Part shown: positions 36,008 to 48,135 of the stretch, in pieces
Position numbering within the stretch: the first letter of the stretch is position 1
Layout of the letters: each line of letters starts with the position of its first letter
Assembly: GCF_009905375.1 (NCBI RefSeq)
Contig: NW_027417485.1
Location: 1 to 64,000, forward strand
DNA: 64,000 bases
Origin: Apium graveolens
Taxonomy: Eukaryota; Streptophyta; Magnoliopsida; Apiales; Apiaceae
Direction: 5' to 3'
Program-made: the position numbers and the translations under genes
The notes under the pieces: generated by a model
What the model saw: only the letters and a program-made list of their open reading frames with translations
The model's database searches: none
What the model was told of the DNA's origin: nothing

Positions 36008-37308
36008 ATGTCTGGAAGTAAGTATGAAAGCATGAAAATTTCTATCCTGAAGAAGCTGATTACTCTACATGGAGAGTAATGTTGATGTTCCTTGAAGCCA
36101 TTGATGATGCATATGTTGATATCGTCAAAACAGGACCTTCTTATCCTATGGAAACTGTGGCTATGTCTGCAGATGCTGCTGAACACTATGCCATAAAGGA
36201 AAAATCAAAGTGGTTAGATCCTGAAAAAGTTGAGATGCTTAAAGATGCTAAAGTCAGGAATATTCTGCATAATAGTTTGGACAATGTGATGTCAAACAGA
36301 GTTATTGCCTGCAAGACTGTAAAGGAGATATATGATGCCTTGGAGACACAGTGTCAAGGTACGATGGCGATAAAGAAGAACAGAAGAGTTGTTCTTGTGC
36401 AAGAACATGAGCAATTTGATGCCAAGGCTGATGAGTTAATTACTGACATATATGATAGATTTCTGACACTACTGAATGATCTATCATTCGATGGAAAAGA
36501 ATATGAAAGGGAAGACTCAAACACCAAGTTTCTGAGAGCCCTTCCAGAAGATTGGGATATACAGGCCTCAATAATCAGGAATCAATATGATCTTGATTTT
36601 CTGACTCTGGATGAAGTTCAGAAGATGAAAGTTGTGGCTCTTAATGATGAGACTCACAAAGGCAAAGAAAAGATAAATGAGAGGTCAAGGAGAAGAAACA
36701 TTGTGGAAAAATCAGATACTGATGATGTATCAGATCCTAACACAAATTATGACGAGGATTCTGAGATTGATATGTATGATCCTCAAGTGGTTAAATTGGC
36801 TGCAATGCTTGTGAAATATTTCAGAAAGATGAGGTTTGGAAGATCGCAGAGAAAAGGTAGTTTCAACAGAAGGTTCTCTGGTCAAGGCAAAGATAGGTTC
36901 AGAAAGAGTGATGGTCTGTACAACAAAGAAAGAAAGTTTGACAAGATCAATGTGACATGTTACAACTGTAATGAAATGGGACATCTGGCTAATGAGTGCC
37001 CCAAAATAAATGGAAAATCATTGGTCACAACAAACTCCAACAGAGACTGGATGGATTCATCATGAATTGACAATGATTATGAATGTTATGCACTCATGGA
37101 AGCTCATAGAGAGAATGCCACAGGAACTGATAAGGTACCTTCAGTTGTATTTTCTATTGATAATTTGTCTGAACTGAAAACTTTCTTATACTCTTTGCAT
37201 GTTACTTTTAAAATTAAGACTATTGAATGTGATTGTTTGATTGATGGTAATAAGAGGCTTAAAAAAAGAAATGACTTATTCCAAGCTGAGCTAATTTTGC
37301 ATGAATGA
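36008..37308 (+). pseudogene. gag: Gag of element E, N-terminal and capsid part
   Basis: ATG at 36008 (MSGSKYESMK) lies 33 bases after the PBS. A frameshift near 36040 precedes the UBN2 region (YDALETQCQGTMAIKKNRR, ELITDIYDRFLTLLNDL). A zinc knuckle follows (CYNCNEMGHLANEC). TGA at 37063 and a frameshift near 37305 interrupt it. Compared with C, about 25 residues after TLDE are missing. Same protein family and role as the gag of C, clearly diverged from it. Confidence 0.85.
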
Positions 37309-38245
37309 ACATGAAAAAGCATGTAAGAAAGCACAACATAATAAAACTCAGATAAACATCAGGTATGCTAGATTAGAGAAAGTTCTAGAACAGGAAAAAG
37401 AAGTGTTTAAAACTTGGATGACCTCAGGAAAGAAAGTTCATGATTTCATCAGTGATAAGAACTTGAAAGAATGTATAGGTTATAACAAATTTGCTGATAG
37501 GAATATCAATAAATCCATTAATGACACTATTCCAGTAAAGTTTGTCGGAACTGTTAAAAAAGGAGTTGAGTCAGTCTATGAAGTTGGTTCTACCTCTAAG
37601 AACAATGATGAAGAAATAACTGAACCTAGAGTCCCTGCTAAGAAGAAAGAAGATCCTAAAATGCAAGGCAAGAAAGGTAAAAACATAGGACTTCTCTCTA
37701 AGAGTCAGTTAGACAAGAAAATTTGTGAGGTAACTTCTAAGGCTCCCAAACCTAGGTCTAAGAGAGGTAGAAATGAAAAACAAGGAATAAACAAGGCAAA
37801 CAACTATAAGTACATTCCTAATGCACCTAGGAAAGCTTGTTTTAACTGTGGTAATACTAATCATATTACGATTGATTGTAGGAGGCCTAAAAAGAAAGTC
37901 TCTAAAATTCCCGAATCTGACATTAATGGTTGATCAGTATTATACAAACCACCAAATCCTTGTTCTCACTGTTGAAACAGTTGGCATTCTACTTACACTT
38001 GTAAAGATTATCATAGTTTGTATCACAACAATTATGATCATTTGCCAAAATTCAATAAAATTGATATTTTAAATAGAACTGCTAAACTGAATGTGCATAC
38101 ATCTTATAGAATCAAAAATGTCAAGACAAATCCTGATGGAGTAAATACTGATGGACCGGATCCTGACAAAAGGTCTTCTAATGTAAAAATGCATAAGATG
38201 TCAAAAAGAACCCAACAAGTGTGGGTTCTCAAAAATTCTGACTGA
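37301..38245 (+). pseudogene. gag: Gag of element E, C-terminal part
   Basis: Continues the gag frame: coiled region (LEKVLEQEKEVFKTW), basic stretch, zinc cluster CFNCGNTNHITIDC, then a second cluster interrupted by two TGA codons (after 37930), and the ending TQQVWVLKNSD at 38245. The C counterpart ends KQVWVLKTNH, so the boundary is conserved. Confidence 0.82.
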
Positions 38246-38266
38246 TTTCCATATTTCTGATTACAG
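38243..38266 (+). other. Gag-pol junction of element E: double stop and acceptor-like site
   Basis: TGA, then TTT CCA TAT TTC, a second in-frame TGA, then TTA CAG GGA into protease. TTTCTGATTACAG has the look of a branch point, pyrimidine run and 3' splice acceptor. The layout and frame match element C. Confidence 0.7.
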
Positions 38267-38756
38267 GGAAACAAGAAGAATGTGCTTGTCTTGGATAGTG
38301 GCTGTTCAGCACATACGACTGGAAATAAATCCCTGTTGTCAGAATATGAGGAGAAGGATGGCCCAATGGTTTCCTATGGAGATGGCAATGTAGGAAAAAT
38401 ACTGGGATATGGCAATATTATCATTGAAAATGTCATCATCTCAAACGTAGCTCTGGTAGATGGACTAAAGCATAATTTATTGAGTATTAGTCAAATCACT
38501 GACACAAGTTTCTATGTCATGTTTCATGATACGTAATGTGAAGTAGTTCATAAGATCACAAGAAAAACTGTTTTCAAAGCTTACAGACATGGAAACATTT
38601 ACGAAGCCAAATTTTATGCAAAGACTGACGGTCTAGAGACTTGTCTGGTAATCAAGGCATCAGTAGATGGAAGTTGGAATTAGCACAAGAAACTTTCTCA
38701 TCTCTACTTCAATAATCTCAATGAACTGGTGAAGAAAGATTTGGTAAGAAGTCTAC
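38267..38756 (+). pseudogene. pol: Protease and integrase zinc region of element E (truncated pol)
   Basis: Protease is recognisable by LDSGCSAHTTGNK and the [17 protein letters not shown] stretch. A TAA at 38534 and another stop near 38680 interrupt it. The integrase start KKLSHLYFNNLNELVKK aligns with C. Pol then ends abruptly near 38750: the CDSC zinc pair, the integrase core, RT and RNase H are missing. E therefore depended on another element for replication. Confidence 0.8.
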
Positions 38757-39063
38757 ATGTGGACAAAAGTCTCAAATCAGGAAAGCAGGCAATTCCTGGT
38801 GAAAATGCACATATTGAGGGGGATAAATGTAAAACTATCAGGAACTGACAACACAGTTACAAGGGGAGTTTTGCATGGAACTAATCCTGTAATTTTTATT
38901 GCTAATTATTTGTCAATTTTTGATAGCGTGGTCAGTGGAGATGATATTTTTTGACTTTGCTAATAAATCCAACAATGCAAATGGTGAGGGGGAGAAATCA
39001 TGCTTAAATTTATGATTTTGGATTACAAATTTTATCTCAACAAGTGATGGACAAGACATGACT
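38757..39063 (+). other. Deletion junction and start of pol-aORF spacer in E
   Basis: About 300 bases with no recognised domain, ending before the tandem array. One short open frame is likely chance. Confidence 0.55.
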
Positions 39064-39300
39064 TTTCTTGAAAAGGACGGTAACATTATTTCTTTCGTAA
39101 TTTTTAAGTGTTACAAATTTGTTTTATTCAATTTTGAATAATCATGCTACACTAGTCATCATTTTTTGTTTTATATTAGGAATTGGTGCATGAAAAGAGA
39201 CTTTGTGTTATTTGCCTAGATACGCGTAAAATTGTGCATGCAATAGTTATTATTATACTGTTAATCAAAGTGTCTCTTTAGATTCCCAGTAGGTTTTGGT

Positions 39301-39307
39301 TATAAAA
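39301..39307 (+). promoter_or_regulatory. TATA box of the small gene in element E, copy 1
   Basis: TATAAAA 112 bases before the ATG, followed by a CT-rich leader ending TTTTCACAATGGCT. The same box occurs at 41392-41398, 43484-43490 and 45575-45581. Confidence 0.6.
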
Positions 39308-39412
39308 TCACGTCTTTTACTTCCCATAAATCTCAATCACTCTCAATTGTCTCTCTCACAACATCAAAGCTCTAAATCTAAATTTTTTTAAAACTTCACT
39401 CTCATTTTCACA

Positions 39413-39722
39413 ATGGCTCACTTCTACACTCGAAAATATGGCGTATACTTGCCTGTTTTTAATCCTGTAGAAGGAAGACTCTACTTTGACCCTTTCGGAT
39501 CGAGAGTCCTCATCAATGGTCAAAATTTTCATCCTGCTAAAATTCCACAGACGATCCTTGATCTTTTGTGCTGGGATGATTAGCTTGAAGTGCATTTTTT
39601 TTAATCAAGAGGTTCGCTTCGAAGAGGTTCGACAAGCTGAGGAGGCAGAGGAACGTCGAATCGAACTCTTGTCACTTCAAGAGAATATTATTTCTCTTAC
39701 GTATACCGAAGGCGGGAGATGA
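39413..39722 (+). pseudogene. Small gene of element E, copy 1
   Basis: ATG at 39413 in an excellent context (CACAATGGCT) opens 56 codons (MAHFYTRKYGVYLP...IPQTILDLLCWDD) and ends in TAG at 39583. The rest continues in another frame (FEEVRQAEEAEERRIELL, SLQENIISL) to 39722. IPQ-x-I-L-x-x-L-L and R-I-E-L-L-S-x-Q-E-x-I-I match the small gene of element C, which sits at the same place. I infer a frameshifted relative of that gene. Confidence 0.6.
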
Positions 39723-40099
39723 AGAAAAAAGACAACAAGAAGACTAAGGAAGAGTAGCTATATTTCTTAGGAAATAGGATTAAAAATATTGTGTGGTCTG
39801 TCTTTTAATGAATTTTAATATCATTAATGAAAGTTCTCTTCTTGTTTACTCTTTGGCTCATAACTTATGACTATTCATTATCTTTATATTTGTATGCGCG
39901 ATTTTGACTTCATATATTTCAAAATTAATATTTTGCATTTGCATAACTAATCGTTCTCGAGATATCTTCAGATTAATGATATTAGAACATATCAAGAAAC
40001 ATATCTTTGAGCACGAATCAGATAATTTTACAAAGTGTATTCTGATAAAGAAAAATGTTATTGCATACACAATGTTTAATTTTCACTTGATCACAAATT

Positions 40100-40489
40100 A
40101 TGTTTTCTCAGGAATTCTGGGTGTTTTTGTCTAATAAAATTCCTGACAAATATAATTTTTCAAATACTGACGCTGTGGGACAGGCACAACCAACCATGTT
40201 CCTGAATAAAGTGTCCATTTTTCTTCACTTAAATCGAAATACAGTATCACCACTGATTCTTCTAAAAAAGAATCAATTGCAAAATCAAAGACAGTAGCTA
40301 AGTCTGATTTATCTCAGAGAAAATCAGGTCTAAAGGATGTTTCCTCTCACCTATATTTTTGAAGCAACAAGGTGGGGTAAGGAAGAAAAATATTTCATCA
40401 ATAACACACATCAAGGAAATTGAAGAAAGACAGAAAAGGAAAATTTGAGTTGATATGAAGCTGGTTGATGAATCATCAAACACTGAAAG
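40100..40489 (+). pseudogene. Start of the aORF of element E, copy 1 of 4
   Basis: The frame FSQEFWVFLSNKIPDKYNFS and QPTMF fits the N-terminal region of the aORF in C (VFSSQQILTFW...PSIIF) in position and rough pattern. It then becomes a serine/lysine-rich stretch broken by shifts. It ends at the F LTR. Equivalent pieces follow the small genes in the other three units; the last, at 46376-46762, was once joined to 49337 onward. Confidence 0.55.
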
Positions 40490-41157
40490 TGTAACAGCCC
40501 GCACTTCCGGACTATTAATTTTAAATCGAAACTAAAACAAAAGACAATTATTAATCCAAAATTCAATTATAAGGTATGACTATTACAAAAGCGCAGCTAA
40601 CAGAAGTCCAAAATCAATCTACTCCAATACTAAATCCTCGAACTTGAATGCTATCCAACTCGAACTCTTAGACGAAACCTGAAAATTATAAGAGGATGAG
40701 CTACAAAGCCCAGGCAAGTACAAATTAACTAACTATTTAATCGGATAACAATGGGTGTTTTAATAAAATATTTTTTCCTCAAAATAATAATAATTTTGTA
40801 AAACAATTTTTAAAGTAGATCCAACCCAAAGTTTTATAGTTCAAAATTCAGAATTTAAAACAGAACAGAGCATATTTTATAACAGATCAGAACATAATAA
40901 AACCATATGAAATGATAATTCTTATAAATACAACAATCTTGATCTACGGCCACAGTTTGCCAGTTGTCGGTATCTATTATTTATTTTTATTCTTTATACC
41001 ACACTTTTCCAGTGATTGGCATCTAAAGTTCAATAATTATGCACCCTTGATAGGTACCTAAAGTTGCACACTCGTGCGCCTACTAAGGGTATCTAAGGCT
41101 AGTTCTGAAACTATAGCGTAAATTACGAACAGGTTCGAAAACGTAGAGACTGGGTTT
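40490..41157 (-). repeat. Partial LTR of element F in array unit 1
   Basis: Starts TGTAACAGCCCGCACTTCCG and stops at the array junction after about 668 bases. By eye the first 245 bases differ from 46763 onward at about 5 places. Confidence 0.85.
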
Positions 41158-41391
41158 CTTGAAAAGGACGATAACATTATTTCTTTCATAATTTGTAAGT
41201 GTTACAAATTTGTTTTATTCAATTTTGAATAATCATGCTACACTTGTCATCATTTTTTGTTTTATATTGGGAATTGGTGCATGAAAAGAGACTTTGTGTT
41301 ATTTGCCTAGATACGCGTAAAATTATGCATGTAATATTTATTATTATACTGTTAATCAAAGTGTCTCTTTAGATTCCCAGTAGGTTTTGGT

Positions 41392-41398
41392 TATAAAA
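41392..41398 (+). promoter_or_regulatory. TATA box of small gene, copy 2
   Basis: TATAAAA, 106 bases (edge to ATG) before 41504; same leader as copy 1 with small changes. Confidence 0.6.
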
Positions 41399-41503
41399 TC
41401 ACGTCTTTTACTTCCCATAAACCTCAATCACTCTCAATCGTCTCTCTCACAACATCAAAGCTCTAAATCTAAAAATTTTCAAAACTTCACTCTCATTCTC
41501 ACA

Positions 41504-41813
41504 ATGGCTCACTTCTACACTCGAAAATATGGTGTATACTTGCCTGCTTTTAATCCTGTAGAAGGAAGACTCTACTTTGACCCTTTCGGACCGAGAGTCC
41601 TCATCAATGGTCAAAATTTTCATCCTGCTAAAATTCCACAGACGATCCTTGATCTTCTGTGCTGGGATGATTAGCTTGAAGTGCATTTTTTTTAATCAAG
41701 AGGTTCGCTTTGAAGAGGTTCGACAAGCTGAGGAAGCAGAGGAACGTCGAATCGAACTCTTGTCACTTCAAGAGAATATTATTTCTCTTACGTATACCGA
41801 AGGCGGGAGATGA
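41504..41813 (+). pseudogene. Small gene of element E, copy 2
   Basis: Same structure as copy 1: 56 codons to the TAG at 41674, with the C-terminal helix in another frame to 41813. It differs from copy 1 by V to A and S to P in the N-terminal half. The stop shared by all copies shows that the break came before the amplification. Confidence 0.6.
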
Positions 41814-42581
41814 AGAAAAAAGACAACAAGAAGACTAAGGAAGAGTAGCTATATTTCTTAGGAAATAGGATTAAAAATATTGTGTGGTCTGTCTTTTAAT
41901 GAATTTTAATATTATTAATGAAAGTTCTCTTCTTGTTTACTCTTTGGCTCATAACTTATGACTGTTCATTATCTTGATATTTGTATGCGTGATTTTGACT
42001 TCATATATTTCAAAATTAATATTTTGCATTTGCATAACTAATCGTTCTCGAGATATCTTCAGATTAGTGATATTAGAACATATCAAGAAACATATCTTTG
42101 AGCACGAATCAGATAATTTTACAAAGTGTATTCTGATAAAGAAAAATGTTATTGCATACACAATGTTTAATTTTCACTTGATCACAAATTATGTTTTCTC
42201 AGGAATTCTGGGTGTTTTTGTCTAATAAAATGCCTGACAAATATAATTTTTCAAATCCTGACGCTGTGGGACAGGTACAACCAACCATGTTCCTGAATTA
42301 AGTGTCCATTTTTCTTCACTTAAATCGAAACACAGTATCACCACTGATTCTTCTAAAAAAGAATCAATTGCAAAATCAAAGACAGTAGCTAAGTCTGATT
42401 TATCTCAGAGAAAATCAGGTCTAAAGGATGTTTCACTCTCACCTATATTTTTGAAGCAACAAGGTGGGGTAAGGAAGAAAAATATTTCATCAATAACACA
42501 CATCAAGGAAATTGAAGAAAGACAGAAAAGGAAAATTTGAGTTGATATGAAGCTGGTTGATGAATCATCAAACACTGAAAG

Positions 42582-43249
42582 TGTAACAGCCCGCACTTCC
42601 GGACTATTAATTTTAAATCGAAACTAAAACAAAAGACAATTATTAATCCAAAATTCAATTATAAGGTATGACTATTACAAAAGCGTAGCTAACAGAAGTC
42701 CAAAATCAATCTACTCCAATACTAAATCCTCGAACTTGAATGCTATCCAACTCGAACTCTTAGATGAAACCTGAAAATTATAAGAGGATGAGCTACAAAG
42801 CCCAGGCAAGTACAAATTAACTAACTATATAATCGGATAACAATGGGTGTTTTAATAAAATATTTTTTCCTCAAAACAATAATAATTTTGTAAAACAATT
42901 TTTAAAGTAGATCCAACCCAAAGTTTTATAGTTCAAAATTCAGAATTTAAAACAGAACAGAGCATATTTTATAACAGATCAGAACATAATAAAACCATAT
43001 GAAATGATAATTCTTATAAATACAACAATCTTGATCTACGGCCAGAGTTTGCCAGTTGTCGGTATCTATTATTTATTTTTATTCTTTATACCACACTTTT
43101 CCAGTGATTGGCATCTAAAGTTCAACAATTATGCACCCTTAATAGGTACCTAAAGTTGCACACTCGTGCGCCTACTAAGGGTATCTAAGGCTAGTTCTGA
43201 AACTATAGCGTAAATTACGAACAGGTTCGAAAACGTAGAGACTGGATTT
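42582..43249 (-). repeat. Partial LTR of element F in array unit 2
   Basis: Same fragment as 40490-41157, again ending at the unit junction. Confidence 0.85.
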
Positions 43250-43483
43250 CTTGAAAAGGACGATAACATTATTTCTTTCATAATTTTTAAGTGTTACAAA
43301 TTTGTTTTATTCAATTTTGAATAATCATGCTACACTTGTCATCATTTTTTATTTTATATTGGGAATTGGTGCATGAAAAGAGACTTTGTGTTATTTGCCT
43401 AGATACGCGTAAAATTGTGCATGTAATATTTATTATTATACTGTTAATCAAAGTGTCTCTTTAGATTCCCAGTAGGTTTTGGT

Positions 43484-43490
43484 TATAAAA
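43484..43490 (+). promoter_or_regulatory. TATA box of small gene, copy 3
   Basis: TATAAAA upstream of the ATG at 43596. Confidence 0.6.
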
Positions 43491-43595
43491 TCACGTCTTT
43501 TACTTCCCATAAACCTCAATCACTCTCAATCGTCTCTCTCACAACATCAAAGCTCTAAATCTAAAAATTTTCAAAACTTCACTCTCATTCTCATA

Positions 43596-43905
43596 ATGGC
43601 TCACTTCTACACTCGAAAATATGGTGTATACTTGCCTGCTTTTAATCCTGTAGAAGGAAGACTCTACTTTGACCCTTTCGGACCGAGAGTCCTCATCAAT
43701 GGTCAAAATTTTCATCCAGCTAAAATTCCACAGACGATCCTTGATCTTCTGTGCTGGGATGATTAGCTTTAAGTGCATTTTTTTTAATCAAGAGGTTCGC
43801 TTTGAAGAGGTTCGATAAGCTGAGGAGGCAGAGGAACATCGAATCGAACTCTTGTCACTTCAAGAGAATATTATTTCTCTTACGTATACCGAAGGCGGGA
43901 GATGA
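43596..43905 (+). pseudogene. Small gene of element E, copy 3
   Basis: As copy 2, with TAG at 43766. It has one more break: CGA to TAA-creating change in the second frame (GTTCGATAAGC near 43813) stops the C-terminal helix. The start context is TCATAATGGCT. Confidence 0.58.
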
Positions 43906-44672
43906 AGAAAAAAGACAACAAGAAGACTAAGGAAGAGTAGCTATATTTCTTAGGAAATAGGATTAAAAATATTGTGTGGTCTGTCTTTTAATGAATTTTA
44001 ATATTATTAATGAAAGTTCTCTTCTTGTTTACTCTTTGGCTCATAACTTATGACTGTTCATTATCTTGATATTTGTAAGCGTGATTTGACTTCATATATT
44101 TCAAAATTAATATTTTGCATTTGCATAACTAATCGTTCTCGAGATATCTTCAGATTAATGATATTAGAACATATCAAGAAACATATCTTTGAGCACGAAT
44201 CAGATAATTTTACAAAGTGTATTCTCATAAAGAAAAATGTTATTGCATACACAATGTTTAATTTTCACTTGATCACAAATTATGTTTTCTCAGGAATTCT
44301 GGGTGTTTTTGTCTAATAAAATGCCTGACAAATATAATTTTTCAAATCCTGACGCTGTGGGACAGGTACAACCAACCATGTTCCTGAATTAAGTGTCCAT
44401 TTTTCTTCACTTAAATCGAAACACAGTATCACCACTGATTCTTCTAAAAAAGAATCAATTGCAAAATCAAAGACAGTAGCTAAGTCTGATTTATCTCAGA
44501 GAAAATCAGGTCTAAAGGATGTTTCACTCTCACCTATATTTTTGAAGCAACAAGGTGGGGTAAGGAAGAAAAATATTTCATCAATAACACACATCAAGGA
44601 AATTGAAGAAAGACAGAAAAGGAAAATTTGAGTTGATATGAAGCTGGTTGATGAATCATCAAACACTGAAAG

Positions 44673-45340
44673 TGTAACAGCCCGCACTTCCGGACTATTA
44701 ATTTTAAATCGAAACTAAAACAAAAGACAATTATTAATCCAAAATTCAATTATAAGGTATGACTATTACAAAAGCGTAGCTAACAGAAGTCCAAAATCAA
44801 TCTACTCCAATACTAAATCCTCGAACTTGAATGCTATCCAACTCGAACTCTTAGATGAAACCTGAAAATTATAAGAGGATGAGCTACAAAGCCCAGGCAA
44901 GTACAAATTAACTAACTATATAATCGGATAACAATGGGTGTTTTAATAAAATATTTTTTCCTCAAAACAATAATAATTTTGTAAAACAATTTTTAAAGTA
45001 GATCCAACCCAAAGTTTTATAGTTCAAAATTCAGAATTTAAAACAGAACAGAGCATATTTTATAACAGATCAGAACATAATAAAACCATATGAAATGATA
45101 ATTCTTATAAATACAACAATCTTGATCTACGGCCACAGTTTGCCAGTTGCCGGTATCTATTATTTATTTTTATTCTTTATACCACACTTTTCCAGTGATT
45201 GGCATCTAAAGTTCAATAATTATGCACCCTTAATAGGTACCTAAAGTTGCACACTCGTGCGCCTACTAAGGGTATCTAAGGCTAGTTCTGAAACTATAGC
45301 GTAAATTACGAACAGGTTCAAAAACATAGAAACTGGGTTT
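44673..45340 (-). repeat. Partial LTR of element F in array unit 3
   Basis: Same fragment as in units 1 and 2. Confidence 0.85.
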
Positions 45341-45574
45341 CTTGAAAAGGACGATAACATTATTTCTTTCATAATTTTTAAGTGTTACAAATTTGTTTTA
45401 TTCAATTTTGAATAATCATACTACACTTGTCATCATTTTTTGTTTTATATTGGGAATTGGTGCATGAAAAGAGACTTTGTGTTATTTGCCTAGATACGCG
45501 TAAAATTGTGCATGTAATATTTATTATTATACTGTTAATCAAAGTGTCTCTTTAGATTCCCAGTAGGTTTTGGT

Positions 45575-45581
45575 TATAAAA
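45575..45581 (+). promoter_or_regulatory. TATA box of small gene, copy 4
   Basis: TATAAAA upstream of the ATG at 45687. Confidence 0.6.
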
Positions 45582-45686
45582 TCACGTCTTTTACTTCCTA
45601 TAAACCTCAATCACTCTCAATCGTCTCTCTCACAACATCAAAGCTCTAAATCTAAAAATTTTCAAAACTTCACTCTCATTCTCACA

Positions 45687-45996
45687 ATGGCTCACTTCTA
45701 CACTCGAAAATATGGTGTATACTTGCCTGCTTTTAATCCTGTAGAAGGAAGACTCTACTTTGACCCTTTCGGACCGAGAGTCCTCATCAATGGTCAAAAT
45801 TTTCATCCAGCTAAAATTCCACAGACGATCCTTGATCTTCTGTGCTGGGATGATTAGCTTGAAGTGCATTTTTTTTAATCAAGAGGTTCGCTTTGAAGAG
45901 GTTCGACAAGCTGAGGAGGCAGAGGAACATCGAATCGAACTCTTGTCACTTCAAGAGAATATTATTTCTCTTACGTATACCGAAGGCGGGAGATGA
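45687..45996 (+). pseudogene. Small gene of element E, copy 4
   Basis: 56 codons to TAG at 45857, second frame to 45996 with EEAEEHRIELL (H for R). This is the unit next to the intact copy of F. Confidence 0.58.
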
Positions 45997-46375
45997 AGAA
46001 CAAAGACAACAAGAAGACTAAGGAACAGTAGCTATATTTCTTAGGAAATAAGATTAAAAATATTGTGTGGTTTGTCTTTTAATGAATTTTAATATTATTA
46101 ATGAAAGTTCTCATCTTGTTTACTCTTTGGCTCATAACTTATGGCTGTTCATTATCTTTATATTTGTATGCGTGATTTTGACTTCATATATTTCGAAATT
46201 AATATTTTGCATTTGCATAACTAATCGTTCTCGAGATATCTTCAGATTAATGATATTAGAACATATCAAGAAACATATCTTTGAGCACGAATCAGATAAT
46301 TTTACAAAGTGTATTCTGATAAAGAAAAATGTTATTGCATACACAATGTTTAATTTTCACTTGATCACAAATTAT

Positions 46376-46762
46376 GTTTTCTCAGGAATTGTGGGTGTTT
46401 TTGTCTAATAAAATGCCTGACAAATATAATTTTTCAAATCCTGACACTGTGCGACAGGCACAACCAACCATGTTCCTCACTAAAGTGTCCATTTTTTTCA
46501 CTTAAATCGAAACACAGTATCACCACTGATTCTTCTAAAAAAGAATCAATTGCAAAATCAAAGACAGTAGCTAAGTCTGATTTATCTCAGAGAAAATCAG
46601 GTCTAAAGACTGTTTCACTCTCACCTATATTTTTGAAGCAACAAGGTGGGGTAAGGAAGAAAAGTATTTCATCAATAACACACATCAAGGAAATTGAAGA
46701 AAGACGAAAAGGAAAATTTGAGTTGATATAAAGCTGGTTGATGAATCATCAAACACTGAAAG
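46376..46762 (+). pseudogene. Start of the aORF of element E, last array copy
   Basis: Counterpart of 40100-40489. It ends AACACTGAAAG at the TSD GAAAG of F. The frame resumes after F at 49337 (SDSDGPILFKKPARL), so F split this gene. Confidence 0.6.
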
Positions 46763-47962
46763 TGTAACAGCCCGCACTTCCGGACTATTAATTCTAAATC
46801 GAAACTAAAACAAAAGACAATTATTAATCCAAAATTCAATTATAAAGTGTGACTATTACAAAAGCGCAGCTAACAGAAGTCCAAAATCAATCTACTCCAA
46901 TACTAAATCCTCGAACTTGAATGCTATCCAACTTGAACTCTTAGATGAAACCTGAAAATTATAAGAGGATGAGCTACAAAGCCCAGGCAAGTACAAATTA
47001 ACTAACTATTTAATCGGATAACAATGGGTGTTTTAATAAAAATATTTTTTCCTCAAAACAATAATAATTTTGTAAAAGAATTTTTAAAGTAGATCCAACC
47101 CAAAGTTTTATAGTTCAAAATTCAGAATTTAAAACAGAACAGAGCATATTTTATAACAGATCAGAACAGAATAAAACCATATGAAACGATAATTCTTATA
47201 AATACAACAATCTTGATCTACGGCCACAGTTTGCCAGTCGCCGGTATCTAATTCTTATTTTTATTCTTTAAACCACACTTTTCTAGTGATTGGCATCTAA
47301 AGTTCAATAATTACGCACCCTTAATAGGTACCTAAAGTTGCACACTCGTTCGCCTACTAAGGGTATCTAAGGCTAGTTCTGGAACTATAGCGTAAATTAC
47401 GAACATGTTCGAAAACGTAGTGACTGGGTTTCAAAAGATTCTCGTATCTTATTTCTTATATAGTTCGAAACAGAATTTTTATATCTTATACGAAATTCAA
47501 AAATCAGAGTATCAAAACTTTTCCGAAAATAAAAGCAAGTCAATAAGTACTTACCTCAAAGCCTGATCAGATCTGAATATAGCCTTTTTGACCATCTAAA
47601 CGATGTTTTCTTGAAAAATACGAAACACAAAAGTTGTAGAGAATGAAAAGTCCTCTCCGAAAAGTCCAGAATCAATGAATTCTGACTTACGATGAATTTT
47701 CTACAAATTTTAAAAAACTGCTTATTTTGAGAGAAAAAAGCCTACAAATTTTAATAATAAGGATGAGGGAGGTGAATACGATGTATTTATAACGATACAA
47801 AACCCTATTTATTAACCACCAAGTTATCCGTATTAGAATCTCATCGAAATTTTAGGCCCATTACTCTAATTCAATTTTAAATCCTAGTCATTATCTAATT
47901 TTATTCCTTTTTATTCAATTATTTTATTATTAATCAAATTCTAAAAATTACGGGATATTACA
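46763..47962 (-). repeat. Left (3') LTR of element F
   Basis: A 1200-bp LTR, TGTAAC...TTACA. Its first about 665 bases are the source of the partial copies in the array. Confidence 0.9.
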
Positions 47963-48135
47963 TACTAACCTCCTTAAAAGGAATTTGGTCCCCAAATTTA
48001 CAACAAACCTATACATCTACGTCCCCTAATATTTTATAAGTAAAACTTAAACTAGGGTCCACAAGAATGCATTATAGGGAATGTACTAGTCCCATACCTA
48101 ATACCCTCCGAAGGTCAGCCTGCTCTGATACCAAC
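47963..48135 (-). other. 173-bp interior of element F with PPT and PBS
   Basis: Contains only the PPT at the left, the PBS at 48121-48133 and about 130 bases of unrecognised sequence. It has no room for a protein domain. Confidence 0.85.

Larger units (their letters stand above)
39064..47420 (+). repeat. Four-copy tandem array of a 2.09-kb chimeric unit
   Basis: The marker GAAAAGGACG starts at 39070, 41161, 43253 and 45344, giving periods of 2091, 2092 and 2091. Each unit joins about 1.42 kb of element E (small gene, spacer, aORF start) to the first about 0.67 kb of the LTR of element F. Unit junctions read GGGTTTCTTGAAAAGG; the parent sequences share only TTTC there. The last copy alone runs on into the complete F. 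Copies 2-4 are closer to each other than to copy 1. Confidence 0.92.

Noticed and set aside
37821..38072. Hydrophobic 83-codon frame in element E
   Set aside because: A shifted frame over the gag zinc clusters; the family frame is 37301-38245.
39904..46408. Recurrent 70-113 codon frames (TSYISKLIFCICITNRSR) in each array unit
   Set aside because: Repetition comes from the tandem array. Part may be aORF N-terminus, but most of this frame has no counterpart in C, so it was not called a gene.
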